This document shows positions 17,238-26,493 of a DNA stretch of 64,000 nucleotides, piece by piece. A program made the translations under genes and the position numbers. Numbering within the stretch: position 1 is the first letter of the stretch; each line of letters starts with the position of its first letter. The notes beneath the pieces were generated by a model. The model saw nothing but the letters and a program-made list of their open reading frames with translations. It had not been told where the DNA came from and ran no database searches. The stretch is from NCBI GenBank assembly GCA_002388665.1, contig DGMY01000060.1:1-64000 (forward strand), read 5' to 3'. Source of the DNA: Opitutia bacterium UBA4506 (GTDB lineage: Bacteria; Verrucomicrobiota; Verrucomicrobiia; Opitutales; Puniceicoccaceae).

Positions 17238-18815
17238 TTAGAATACGACAACTACGGCACCTTTGGAGACGAACACCGAATCCGGGTGAGGCCAGACCGG
17301 ACGTTCTTTAGCGAGTTCCTTCAAACGCGATTCTTCCGCTCGGTCGTCCCACCCGAAAATAGGATCGAAGCGGAAATCCACAAAGGAGAAAATCCATGAG
17401 CGCGCATGGTCAGGATGCCGGGCGCTGGGCAAATCCCCTCTCGGCCCCGCGTTGCGCCAGGGGGTCTTCGGATAAGCGTAGATCGGAACCGGTCGGCTAA
17501 AATCGACCCCATTTTCCACGCCGATACTTTCGATGTGGGCGATAATTCGATTTACGGCCATGAGGTCAGCCTGCGAGGTCAGATAGTCGTCCACCGCGTA
17601 TTCATTCGCAGCAAGCATGTGCCCGGAAAGAATGAACCCGCCGACTAGGCCCAATCCGAGAGAAATCCTCCGAAATACGCCGTCATACCTCTCGCGTTCT
17701 ATCTCTCTCCAGAGGGTACAGAGGCGTTCCATCGGCAGAGCGAGGATTACCCCGTATACCAATCCGAAGACAAAGAGCGTGCGCGGGGGAAAGTCCTCCC
17801 GCAACGGTGCGGCGAGAGCCAGTAGAAAGGGGCTGACCAAAAGGACCAAAAGGAGTGCGATCGCGTACAGTCCCCGAGCAAGTTTCCCGCGGCAAAACGT
17901 CCGGAGACCGATGAAGTACAGAAAGCCCAATAGCGCGACGGCGCTCGGAAGGACAATCCAGTTGGAGAAGTATTCTTCGCGATATCCGGAGACGAACGGC
18001 ATCGACCAATCAGAGAAAAGGCGCACAAATCTCTGCCAATTCTCCACCGAGAGCAAAGTCGCCAACTCCATCTCTGATCGAGCAAGGTCAACCTGAAGCA
18101 GTCCATACACCACTTGGGTACCAACGAGGTACAAGACTAGTCCGAGAAAGATCAAGACCGCGTATCGAACCAAACCTGCGAGGTCAAAACCACGTGCGTC
18201 CTCCAAGACATTTTTGAGCGACGCCCCCAACGCTCCCGCTATCGCGAATTGAATCGAGGCCTGGTAAAAGCCCGGAGAAGCGGCGAAACAGAGAAGACCG
18301 AGAAAGGGGTGCTTGCGGAAACTCAGATACAATCCTCCAGCCGCCAGAAGGTTGCCGATAGGATAGGCCAGTCGAGTGCTGTCGAAGCTAAAGAGGTAGG
18401 CAAATAGAACGGAAATGGTTGCGAGGGCGCTGAAGAAGAAGACGGCTCCCCCACTCTTCAACCCAATCACCTTGGCCACCAAAATCGCCGCGTAGATTTG
18501 AATGATGAGACCAAGGAATCCAGCCGCAATTCCACCGGAACTGGTATCGAGCACTTGCTCAAAGATCCAGTAGTATCCCCACCTGCCGAGGATGAGAAAC
18601 ATTTGCGAATCATTGGAAGCGGGCTGCAACTGTATGATGTCGTCCGCCCGGAAAGCGGGAACGATAAATTGCACGCCATAGGTCACTCCGACCAACAAGG
18701 CGAGGAGGAGGAAGTGAAAGGGCCCAAACTTCCCACAACAGAACCCCTTCCAGGAAAAGGGTCCCGAGTCGCCGGAACTGCTGAGAGGCTCCGGGACCAT
18801 CACCCTAGAGGACAT
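17238..18815 (-). CDS. GtrII-like membrane glucosyltransferase
   Basis: A 525-residue polytopic protein with about ten helices. The segment FRADDIIQLQPASND then ILGRW after the first helix, and the overall pattern, match the GtrII family (PF14264) of O-antigen glucosyltransferases. The ATG at 18815 has AAAGG at good spacing; a TTG six bases earlier is possible. It overlaps the end of wzm and is followed 5 bp later by the GtrB-like gene. Family knowledge: GtrII-type proteins add glucose from undecaprenyl-phosphate-glucose to the O-antigen in the periplasm, changing serotype. Confidence 0.8.
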   Translation of the reverse strand: MSSRVMVPEPLSSSGDSGPFSWKGFCCGKFGPFHFLLLALLVGVTYGVQFIVPAFRADDIIQLQPASNDSQMFLILGRWGYYWIFEQVLDTSSGGIAAGFLGLIIQIYAAILVAKVIGLKSGGAVFFFSALATISVLFAYLFSFDSTRLAYPIGNLLAAGGLYLSFRKHPFLGLLCFAASPGFYQASIQFAIAGALGASLKNVLEDARGFDLAGLVRYAVLIFLGLVLYLVGTQVVYGLLQVDLARSEMELATLLSVENWQRFVRLFSDWSMPFVSGYREEYFSNWIVLPSAVALLGFLYFIGLRTFCRGKLARGLYAIALLLVLLVSPFLLALAAPLREDFPPRTLFVFGLVYGVILALPMERLCTLWREIERERYDGVFRRISLGLGLVGGFILSGHMLAANEYAVDDYLTSQADLMAVNRIIAHIESIGVENGVDFSRPVPIYAYPKTPWRNAGPRGDLPSARHPDHARSWIFSFVDFRFDPIFGWDDRAEESRLKELAKERPVWPHPDSVFVSKGAVVVVF

Positions 18816-19632
18816 CCGCAAAACCTTTCTTCAGTCTACTGAAGACGAAATATCCAACGAGGAGCGTCGCGAAGGCAGTCAGATAGATATAGATCACCGG
18901 TTGCATCTGAAGTGGCTCGTGCCAAAGCACGGTTCGGCGGGCCTGCTCGACAATGTGGGCCAGGGGATTGAACTTCAGGACGGGGTAGAACCCAGCAACG
19001 ATCACACGGTCAATCGGGTAGAAAATCGCGCTGCAATACATGAGCGCGAGAGTGAGAAACTGCATCAGCTGCCCAATGTCTCTGACGTAGACCCCGATCG
19101 CCGAAAAGAACCAACCGAGGCCCAGCGAAAACATGATCACGGGGAGAACCAGGATCGGCAGGGCGGCGGAGTACCACGACAGTTCCCGGCCGAAAACAAT
19201 GATCCCGATAAAGACCAGGCAGATGCTGATGAGGAAGTGATAGATCGACGCCCCGACTTGGGAGACGGGCAGGACTTCCAGGGGGAAGACGACGCGTTTT
19301 ACGATGTTTGCATTCCCCAGAATGATCGTCGTCGAAACGCCCATCACTTCGGCGATGAGCTGGAAGATGGTCAGACTCAGGAAAATCCCCAGCGCGTAAT
19401 CGAGGGCAGTTTCATCCGAGGCGGCGTCGTACCGGCCATTGAAGATGACCCCGAAGACGAAGGAGTAAAGGGACATCATGAGCAAGGGGTTCAACACCAT
19501 CCAGACCACACCCAGGTAGCTCCCTTTGTGCCGGGCGCGGATGTTGCGTATGGTGAACTGCCAGAGCAGCAGACGGTTTACCCAGAGACTGGCTCCGATA
19601 TCATAGGGAAGGCGTAGAATTGTGCGAATCAT
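18805..19632 (-). CDS. wzm: O-antigen ABC exporter permease (Wzm, pair 1)
   Basis: A 275-residue ABC-2 type permease with six helices. The N-terminal amphipathic region IRNIRARHKGSYLGVVW leads into the first helix, as in Wzm/TagG proteins. It forms the membrane channel for glycan export with a Wzt ATPase. It overlaps the upstream membrane-protein gene by 4 bp and the GtrII-like gene downstream. Its ATPase is most likely the one at 14162-15619, although the second Wzt in the window cannot be excluded. Confidence 0.93.
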   Translation of the reverse strand: MIRTILRLPYDIGASLWVNRLLLWQFTIRNIRARHKGSYLGVVWMVLNPLLMMSLYSFVFGVIFNGRYDAASDETALDYALGIFLSLTIFQLIAEVMGVSTTIILGNANIVKRVVFPLEVLPVSQVGASIYHFLISICLVFIGIIVFGRELSWYSAALPILVLPVIMFSLGLGWFFSAIGVYVRDIGQLMQFLTLALMYCSAIFYPIDRVIVAGFYPVLKFNPLAHIVEQARRTVLWHEPLQMQPVIYIYLTAFATLLVGYFVFSRLKKGFADVL

Positions 19633-21455
19633 GGAGATACAGCAGGTTGATAGAGTCGAGCGGTGGTTGGCTCCAACTCAAAAATGATTTCCCCTCGATC
19701 TTCCGAGAGTTGGTACGGGATGTTTCGTTCGATCAGCCAGCGCTTAGTCAGCAAATTCCGGCCTGGATCCAGCACGATTTCCGTACCCGAAATGCTGTCG
19801 AGCGCCTCCTCAATCGCAGCGGTGACGTGGGCGGTCTCGGAGGTGCTGATGCTGAAAATGGCTCCTGAATTTATCAGAGCCAAGATCAGGGCACCCGCCG
19901 CACAGAGGGAAGGGACAAGGTGATTCCGGTCCGCGTAGAGTAAACGCGAGCGGGGATTCTCTGCCGGCCTGAGGAACAGCGGAGGCAGCATAAAGAATAA
20001 GGGAAGTACCCAGACGAAGGGAACCCACCGGGCCCACCAGCTCGGGACGATGACGCAGATCCCGATCAGGGCCAGCAAGAGCAGGAGCCGAAAGACTCCC
20101 CCAGCGGTAATTGCCGGTGGAAATGGGCGGAGGGTCAGGAGCCCCGCAAGAAGGGCGAGAACAAGCACTCCCGAGAACAGCGGCCCAAACCCACCGGATC
20201 CGTGACCGGGCCAATGAATGTTCCGGAAGGTACTCCACTCCTTGTCGTCCCAGGTGAATGGCATCTTCACCGACTCCCCCCGGTAGATCCCCGTTTTCTC
20301 CAGGAGCGAACGGGCAAACTGTTCGGGACGGGAGAGCCCTCGGTGCGAGGCGGGTACGAAGAGATCCAAATTTTGATCAAATTGATCCGGCTCAAAAATG
20401 GCCCGATGGATAAATCCGAGAGAGTAATACGCCCCCTGGCGGGACTCGCCCCGGCTGCCCGAAAACGCGATCACCAGCAGCAGGCCGAACAGCCCCACTA
20501 GAACAACCCCCGAGCCGATCCAGATCCCCCGGCGCGAAGGCCGAGAGGGTACGCCAGTCCCACGGGCAGCCTCGTCGGCTTTCCTCCTGCCACGCCACTC
20601 GTTCAGGCGGTTGCCCACGACCCACAAGGTCCAAAGAGCGCCCAGCGGCAAAGCGAGGGCCAATCCGCTCCTTTTGGCCACGAGAAGAAGAAGAATCGAT
20701 GCCAGTGTGACTCCGGCGGTCCTCCAGTCCATCCGCCAACTCAGGCAATAGAGCCCAACGATCGCCAGCGAAGAATAGATGGCCACGTCAAAATCCATGA
20801 ACAGCACCCACAGCTGATAGAGACAGACGGGGTTGGCCGCGACGAATAATCCCACCCCCCGCGCCGACCATTTTCCCAAGCCGGTTCGGCGCAGGAGGTC
20901 GGTGGTCAACAGTCCTGCCATGAGCAGAAGCAGAAGGCGGTACCCCTTGGCCCCTTCAAATCCAAACGGCAGATCTCCCAGTAGCGAGGAGACGACGTAC
21001 ATCGCGTTGAAATCCAAATAAGCGGAGTAGATCGAAGGTTCCTTGCGCAGCAAGCCGGACTCCGGTTGTTCATTCAACCAGCCCGGCTGGGGATCAATTA
21101 TGTTCCAGCCTTCTCGAATCGACAAGACCGCCCGTTGATGGGTCTCGAGGCTGTCCCAGCCCACATCGAGAAACTGCGAGGCGATCCCGGCCGCGAGAAA
21201 AAGAAAGGCCGCGTGGAGAATCAGTGTAGCGAGAACTGCCAGAGAACGGGCGGAGTTGCGGAATCCTTCATTGGGCCCACGTTTCACCGCGAGAGCCGCA
21301 CCCAAGGTCGCCCCGAAACCGTACAGCAGCCACCAAATCGGACCGAAGGTGATTCCAACGACAAACAATAGGCCCGCCCCGATGACCAACACTAAGTTGG
21401 CCAATAATATCGAGTAGCCCAATCGCTGGGGAAAACCTGTGATCTTATCTTCCAA
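19629..21455 (-). CDS. polytopic membrane protein, GT-C-like, unassigned
   Basis: A 608-residue protein with about a dozen transmembrane helices and a periplasmic C-terminal domain of about 100 residues. The first extracytoplasmic loop has DVGWDSLETHQRAVL, whose acidic and histidine residues recall the catalytic loop of GT-C enzymes. The start is TTG, and there is no ATG early in the frame. Its position between the initiating sugar transferase and wzm, with a 4-bp overlap to wzm, supports a role in glycan assembly or decoration. A Wzy-like role is possible but not supported by motifs I know. Confidence 0.65.
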   Translation of the reverse strand: MEDKITGFPQRLGYSILLANLVLVIGAGLLFVVGITFGPIWWLLYGFGATLGAALAVKRGPNEGFRNSARSLAVLATLILHAAFLFLAAGIASQFLDVGWDSLETHQRAVLSIREGWNIIDPQPGWLNEQPESGLLRKEPSIYSAYLDFNAMYVVSSLLGDLPFGFEGAKGYRLLLLLMAGLLTTDLLRRTGLGKWSARGVGLFVAANPVCLYQLWVLFMDFDVAIYSSLAIVGLYCLSWRMDWRTAGVTLASILLLLVAKRSGLALALPLGALWTLWVVGNRLNEWRGRRKADEAARGTGVPSRPSRRGIWIGSGVVLVGLFGLLLVIAFSGSRGESRQGAYYSLGFIHRAIFEPDQFDQNLDLFVPASHRGLSRPEQFARSLLEKTGIYRGESVKMPFTWDDKEWSTFRNIHWPGHGSGGFGPLFSGVLVLALLAGLLTLRPFPPAITAGGVFRLLLLLALIGICVIVPSWWARWVPFVWVLPLFFMLPPLFLRPAENPRSRLLYADRNHLVPSLCAAGALILALINSGAIFSISTSETAHVTAAIEEALDSISGTEIVLDPGRNLLTKRWLIERNIPYQLSEDRGEIIFELEPTTARLYQPAVSP

Positions 21456-21474
21456 TGGGTTGTAGACTCTACTG

Positions 21475-22845
21475 CTATCGACTGCCCCGCATGATCGAAC
21501 CGACGGTCCGAATCAGGATCTGGAGGTCGAGCAGGACCGAAGCATTCTTCAGGTAGTAGAAATCGAATCCGAGCTTCTCCCGCACTTCTTCGTCACTGGC
21601 GGCGTACCCGTAGTTAATCTGCGCCCAGCCGGTCAACCCGGGTTTGACCAACGTCCGATAGGGGTAGTACGGGACTCGATCGGCGAGATCATCCGCGATA
21701 TCAATCCACTCGGGCCGCGGGCCGATGAAGGACATATCCCCTCGAATGATGTTCCAAAACTGGGGAACTTCGTCCAAACGGGTTCGTCGCAAGAGATAAC
21801 CAATTCGAGTCACCCGACTGTCGTTCAGGCGATCCGAATCCCGGGTCTCCTCCTCCCGCAGCACCGACATCGTCCGCAATTTCCAGATCGAAAATGGCTT
21901 ACTTCTCAGGCCCACCCGCTGCTGACGGAAAAAGAGAGGTCGACCACTTTCCGCCCAGATCAGCCCGAGGAAGAAGAGAAGAAATGGTGCCGCAATCGCG
22001 AGACCGATACTGGCGAGCATAATGTCCGAGAGCCGTTTCCAACGATGGTAGACGGGGTGGGTCAACCGAAGGTCCAACTCCAGAAACCAATTGGGCCCCA
22101 CATCCGAACAATCGACCCGGTAAAAATAGCGCTCGATAAAGGCACGCCCGTGAGTGACCTGAATCCCCGATTCCAAGCACCCCATCCAGACAGGTGGGTT
22201 GTGTTGATCACCCGACTCTTCGGGGACGACGACCTCGTCGATCTTGAGCATCCGGCACAGTTCCATCAGCCGTCCGTTCTCCATGGTATTGTCGTAGGAA
22301 TCCGGCAGATTCGCCACCCGAAATGGCAGCCCACTTTTCTCGATCCGCTCCCGCAATTCTTCCCGTTTTTCTTTGCCCAGAAGAATCAGCAGCCGTCGAC
22401 GGCTTCTCCCCTGCACTCGAAAGAGGAGAGCCCGCGCCCCTCCCATGATCAATCCAGCAGTCAGGATCGACTGGATCGAAACCGTTCGACCCAATTGCTG
22501 AAGTGTCAGGAGGTACAAGATGACCACCGCGATGAGGAAGGTCATCGTAAGGGCGGCAATGATTCGAATCGTGACCGGCCATAGCCTCTGCTGTCGAAGG
22601 GGATCGTGGAGCCCCGCAACGTCGGAAACCAACGCGAGGAGAGCCCCGAAACCGATCGCAGCAGGGTAACCAGCCGGCTGGCCCGCGAACGAAGGCTCCC
22701 AGCCAAGCGTTAGGTCGGGATTGAGCGAATAGGCAAAGAGGATCGCCAGCGCTCCGGCTGCGAAATCAACCAGGATCCAACTCCGTCCGCCGAAATACCA
22801 GTCAGTACGGCTCTGTACTCGAGAACTTTGTTTCTCCGATTCCAT
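21475..22845 (-). CDS. undecaprenyl-phosphate sugar phosphotransferase (initiating transferase)
   Basis: A 456-residue protein of the WbaP/WcaJ type. Four N-terminal helices and a central Rossmann-like region (about 140-255) precede the C-terminal bacterial sugar transferase domain (about 265-456). Signature stretches: KRLSDIMLAS then FFRQQRVG, KLRTM, RRTRLDEVPQFWNII and GDMSFIGPRPE, with the catalytic Asp-Glu pair in RLDE. It should place a hexose-1-phosphate on undecaprenyl phosphate and start glycan synthesis at the inner membrane. It is the only initiating enzyme seen for the locus. Confidence 0.93.
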   Translation of the reverse strand: MESEKQSSRVQSRTDWYFGGRSWILVDFAAGALAILFAYSLNPDLTLGWEPSFAGQPAGYPAAIGFGALLALVSDVAGLHDPLRQQRLWPVTIRIIAALTMTFLIAVVILYLLTLQQLGRTVSIQSILTAGLIMGGARALLFRVQGRSRRRLLILLGKEKREELRERIEKSGLPFRVANLPDSYDNTMENGRLMELCRMLKIDEVVVPEESGDQHNPPVWMGCLESGIQVTHGRAFIERYFYRVDCSDVGPNWFLELDLRLTHPVYHRWKRLSDIMLASIGLAIAAPFLLFFLGLIWAESGRPLFFRQQRVGLRSKPFSIWKLRTMSVLREEETRDSDRLNDSRVTRIGYLLRRTRLDEVPQFWNIIRGDMSFIGPRPEWIDIADDLADRVPYYPYRTLVKPGLTGWAQINYGYAASDEEVREKLGFDFYYLKNASVLLDLQILIRTVGSIMRGSR

Positions 22846-22851
22846 AAATTT

Positions 22852-24018
22852 TCATTGGCTCAATTCAGTCACCGGATGCCACTCCGGGAAATGGTTCCGA
22901 TAGACATTCTGGGTCGCCCGGATCACCCGGCGTTGATCGAACTCTGTTTCCGCCTGTTTTCGGTTTCGGATTTTCATCTCTTCCCAGATCTCAGGATGGG
23001 AGGCGGCATCGGCCATCATCGTCGCCAGCTGGGTCGGGTCCTTGCGGTCCAGGATCCACCCGTTCGTCCCGTGCTTAATCGTCTCGGCACAGGCCGGAAT
23101 GTTGGTGGTGATCACCGAGAGTCCGCTCGCCGCGGCTTCCATGATGATCCGGGGCAATCCTTCGCCATAAAAGGTCGGGTGGACCAAGACGTCGACCGAC
23201 CGAAGAAGAGACGGCATGTCATCCACATTTCCCAACCACCGGAAACCGGGGATGTTGGTCCACTCCTCCACCTCCTCACGGGTGAACGAGTCGGGGTTCC
23301 CCTCGTCCGGCATGCCGGCCACGAGGAACTCGGCCTCAGGTCCTGCATATTGTTTCACGGCCTCGGCAAAAAGGCCGGCCCCTTTGTCCCGCAACAATCG
23401 TCCCGCCAAGAGGAAGCGCACTTTGTCGGATTCTCGTTTTAGGGCCACCGGACCGTCCGGGGTGAATTTTTCGATGTCGATCCCGCCGCCCGGCAAACGC
23501 ACGACCGGGAATTTTGCCCGCGGACCCATGATCTCCAGGACTCGATGGCGATCCCCGTCGTTTTCAACGATCACGGGACCCTTCGGAAGGCACCGTTTCA
23601 TAAATGGATTCAGCCCCGCACGAAGAACTCGGCGCGAGAGCTGTTGTCCCGAATAGGCGAACCCCATTCCAGCGACCGAGTGAACTACTTTGGGACCGTT
23701 CTTACCCGCGGCCAGGGAGCCCGCCAAAATGGCTTCGAGGGTGAAGAGGTGCATGAGGTCGATCGACTCCCGCTCATAGATGTCTTTCAGCGCACGGACT
23801 GTCTTCCACTTACCCCACGGCGAAAAATCGCGGCGCTTGAAAAACACGGGGATGAACTCAATCCCTCCCTCGGCGAACTTCTTCGAATACTCGTCCTCGG
23901 GAGCGATCGCCAGCACTCGAAGCCCCAATTTCTTGGCTTCAATCATGTCAGCAAACCGGAAGTTCGCGAGAAACCAACTAGTATTGGCGAGAAAGCCGAT
24001 GGTTCGGGGTTCAGTCAT
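22852..24018 (-). CDS. GT4 family glycosyltransferase (CapM/PglA-like)
   Basis: A 388-residue GT-B protein. The N-terminal FLANTSWFLANFRFADMI is characteristic of the CapM/PglA branch. Its C-terminal donor site has the E-x7-E type motif in GEGLPRIIMEAAASG (about 305-320). Members often add the second sugar onto the lipid-linked first sugar, and here the gene directly precedes the initiating transferase (6-bp gap), consistent with that role. Donor unknown. Confidence 0.9.
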   Translation of the reverse strand: MTEPRTIGFLANTSWFLANFRFADMIEAKKLGLRVLAIAPEDEYSKKFAEGGIEFIPVFFKRRDFSPWGKWKTVRALKDIYERESIDLMHLFTLEAILAGSLAAGKNGPKVVHSVAGMGFAYSGQQLSRRVLRAGLNPFMKRCLPKGPVIVENDGDRHRVLEIMGPRAKFPVVRLPGGGIDIEKFTPDGPVALKRESDKVRFLLAGRLLRDKGAGLFAEAVKQYAGPEAEFLVAGMPDEGNPDSFTREEVEEWTNIPGFRWLGNVDDMPSLLRSVDVLVHPTFYGEGLPRIIMEAAASGLSVITTNIPACAETIKHGTNGWILDRKDPTQLATMMADAASHPEIWEEMKIRNRKQAETEFDQRRVIRATQNVYRNHFPEWHPVTELSQ

Positions 24019-24028
24019 ATTTACAATC

Positions 24029-25420
24029 CTACTGTCTCTTCAGACGCCACAGTGTAAAGGCTTGAAAGAGTGAGATCGCCCCCATGCCCAAAAGCAGCGA
24101 GAAGGCTCCAAACCGCAACCTGTACAACGAGCCCACAGCGGGTACCGGGTAGACCAATGCGACGATGAGAAGGATGGAAACAAGAACGACAAAGAATTTT
24201 TCGCGGCTTGGCCACCGAATCAGCCCGTACAAACATCCCGCAAGCAGGACATAGGCAATCACGGTTTCGACCGCAGCCACTCTGCGCTGTGCCCCTCCGG
24301 TCTCCGTCTGTCCATCTCCCAACCATATATCGGGGAACGGTGAAAAGAGGCCGATCACCAGGGCACGGGGAAGATAGAATAACACGTCCTCGGCGCGCCG
24401 AAATTCCTGGTCTTTATCGACAAAGGTACCCGAATCCGGGAAGAGCCAAAAGAATACGGTTCGATTGTGAACCAGCCGATGAACATTCCGATCCACCGGA
24501 CCGGGCAGCCAACTGGACTCCTGCCAAGGGGTTTCGGGCGGGAGATAGGAAGGGCGTTCGACTTCGGCAATTGTCACTGGAGCAGGCTCTTCTTCAACAG
24601 AGGCGACCACTACCGTCTCACTCGACTCGGTCACTTCATCAGCATCATTGCTTCCCGATGATACGTTGCCTCCTTTCGTCCCCGCAAAGGGAAGAATCGC
24701 CAAAATCCCCAGAATGAAGACGAGACTATTGGCACACTCCCGAAGGGTACGCTTCCTCGCAGAAAGAAACGATACTCCGATGAGAAAGGCACCGACGAGA
24801 AAGGCGGCTATGGCAAAGACCGTTACACCGTACCCTCGCATCAAACCCGCCCAAAAGGCACCGAGAACGATCCAGACAATTCCTCCGATGCGCGAACGCC
24901 AACTGGCCGCGGAGAGGATTTTTGCGCATCCCAAAAACATCGAGAACAGGCCGAGGCAATAGAGACCGTCTTTATGGAACTGGCTGACCCAGGTGAGCGT
25001 GGAAGGGAAAAAGACAAATGGAAGAATACCCGCAACACTCGCTCGAGCCCCCCATCCGAGGACTTGAAAAAGAGCCAGAAGCACCACTGCTGACAGACCG
25101 TGAAAGAGTGCATTGATCGGGAGAAGATAAATCGGATCGGGGCCGACAAAATAGTAGACCGCCGCCATGATCCCGACCGGCTGGTTGGCGGACCATCCAG
25201 GATTCCATTCCCAAGCGCTCCAGCCTTCGGAGTCCATCCGGTCAGACATCTCAATGGCCATCTCGTGAAAGGTCACCGTATCGAGAACGGGCAAGAGTCC
25301 GTTCTCCCCCCCCATATAGGGAACGATCACTTTCTGGACGAGAATGCCCACACATAGTGCGTAGGCGGTCACCAATAGAAAAATGCTGGCTTTCAATCCA
25401 AATCGATTTGCGCAATTCAT
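24029..25420 (-). CDS. polytopic membrane protein, unassigned, possible GT-C
   Basis: A 463-residue protein with about ten transmembrane helices. The first periplasmic loop (about 33-75) is acidic and Trp-rich, and a conserved-looking WVSQFHKDGLYCLGLF follows a later helix. A soluble loop (about 240-300) is Glu/Val-rich. The overall plan fits lipid-sugar-dependent membrane glycosyltransferases, but I see no diagnostic family motif. The ATG overlaps nothing upstream except by 4 bp with the end of the preceding GT4 gene. Confidence 0.6.
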   Translation of the reverse strand: MNCANRFGLKASIFLLVTAYALCVGILVQKVIVPYMGGENGLLPVLDTVTFHEMAIEMSDRMDSEGWSAWEWNPGWSANQPVGIMAAVYYFVGPDPIYLLPINALFHGLSAVVLLALFQVLGWGARASVAGILPFVFFPSTLTWVSQFHKDGLYCLGLFSMFLGCAKILSAASWRSRIGGIVWIVLGAFWAGLMRGYGVTVFAIAAFLVGAFLIGVSFLSARKRTLRECANSLVFILGILAILPFAGTKGGNVSSGSNDADEVTESSETVVVASVEEEPAPVTIAEVERPSYLPPETPWQESSWLPGPVDRNVHRLVHNRTVFFWLFPDSGTFVDKDQEFRRAEDVLFYLPRALVIGLFSPFPDIWLGDGQTETGGAQRRVAAVETVIAYVLLAGCLYGLIRWPSREKFFVVLVSILLIVALVYPVPAVGSLYRLRFGAFSLLLGMGAISLFQAFTLWRLKRQ

Positions 25421-26493
25421 TCGCTTTTCAATTCCTCGTATAGGTTCAAATAAGATGCCGCCGTATGCTCGACGGAGAAATTTCGGGCCCGCACTCGCGC
25501 AGCCTCTCCAAGCCGCACTCTGTCCTGCGGGCTCTTCAGGATTGCTGCGATCGCTTCGGTCCAGGCCCCCACATCGTCTACCGGCAGCAACACACCCGTG
25601 TCTCCCGCTCTTCCGACGAGTTCAGCAAGGCCGGGTACGTCCGAAGCCAGAACCGGTAGCCCGGCTCCCATGGCCTCAGCGGCCACCAACCCAAAACCTT
25701 CCCACAACGACGGGAGTAAAAAGACATCGCTAGAGGCGTAGTACGGAACGACATCCTCGCAGTATCCGGCGAACCGAACCCGGTCCCCTACCCCATGAGA
25801 TTTCGCGAGCTCCTCCAACTCACCCGTCTGCTCACCTGTTCCGACAATTGTGTAAGTCCAGTCCAGGTCCGCCAGACCTGCCAACGCTCGAATGGCTAGG
25901 CCAAAGTTCTTCTTGGGAATGACCCGTCCAACCGAAAGAAACTGCACCGTCTCTTTCAGATCCACCGAGCGATTCAGGGCGTCGAACGGACGCAGATCCA
26001 CCCCGTTTGCGATCGTGGTCAATTTTCCGGCGGTTTGTGGGACCCAATCCTCCATCGACTCCTTCACTCCGTCGCTAATGCAGATGATCCGGTCGTAGCC
26101 CCGATAGAGGCATCGGTCAAAGATCCGCCCACCTGGTAATTCCCGGCGGCGGTTACTGGTATCATGCTCCGTGGTTACCAGCGCCGGCCGGTTCTTCAAT
26201 CCGCGCACCGCATACTTCCCAAACATCTGGCTTTGGGTCAGGTGGGTATGGACAACGTCGATTGGCGATTCCTCAGCCATACCTCGAAGCAATTTTCTCA
26301 AGCGGAAAGGCTCCTTCCAGCGCGGAAGCCGTTCTCCAAAGGAAACGACTTTCTCTGTCCCCCGATCGTCTCCGGTCTCCATGCTCAGGATCCACGAATC
26401 AACGCCAGCGGCAAGGTGCTCTCTATGGATTTGCGGAACCATGACTTCCGCCCCGCCGCCGATCAGCCGGTTGATGATATGAACGACCTTCAT
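25417..26493 (-). CDS. GT4 family glycosyltransferase
   Basis: I choose the ATG sharing one base with the upstream TGA (358 residues), because the frame's upstream extension lies inside the neighbouring gene. GT-B fold: VVHIINRLIGGGAEVMVPQI at the N-terminus (acceptor site glycines), RVIPKKNFGLAIRAL in the linker, and SLWEGFGLVAAEAMGAGLPV as the donor-binding E-x7-E motif (about 270-290). It overlaps the next gene by 4 bp. Sugar specificity unknown. Confidence 0.9.
   Translation of the reverse strand: MKVVHIINRLIGGGAEVMVPQIHREHLAAGVDSWILSMETGDDRGTEKVVSFGERLPRWKEPFRLRKLLRGMAEESPIDVVHTHLTQSQMFGKYAVRGLKNRPALVTTEHDTSNRRRELPGGRIFDRCLYRGYDRIICISDGVKESMEDWVPQTAGKLTTIANGVDLRPFDALNRSVDLKETVQFLSVGRVIPKKNFGLAIRALAGLADLDWTYTIVGTGEQTGELEELAKSHGVGDRVRFAGYCEDVVPYYASSDVFLLPSLWEGFGLVAAEAMGAGLPVLASDVPGLAELVGRAGDTGVLLPVDDVGAWTEAIAAILKSPQDRVRLGEAARVRARNFSVEHTAASYLNLYEELKSE

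Noticed and set aside
18901..19617. 238-codon plus-strand open frame
   Set aside because: Antisense to wzm, and its composition (Asp/Gln/Gly-rich, low complexity) is that of a shadow frame.
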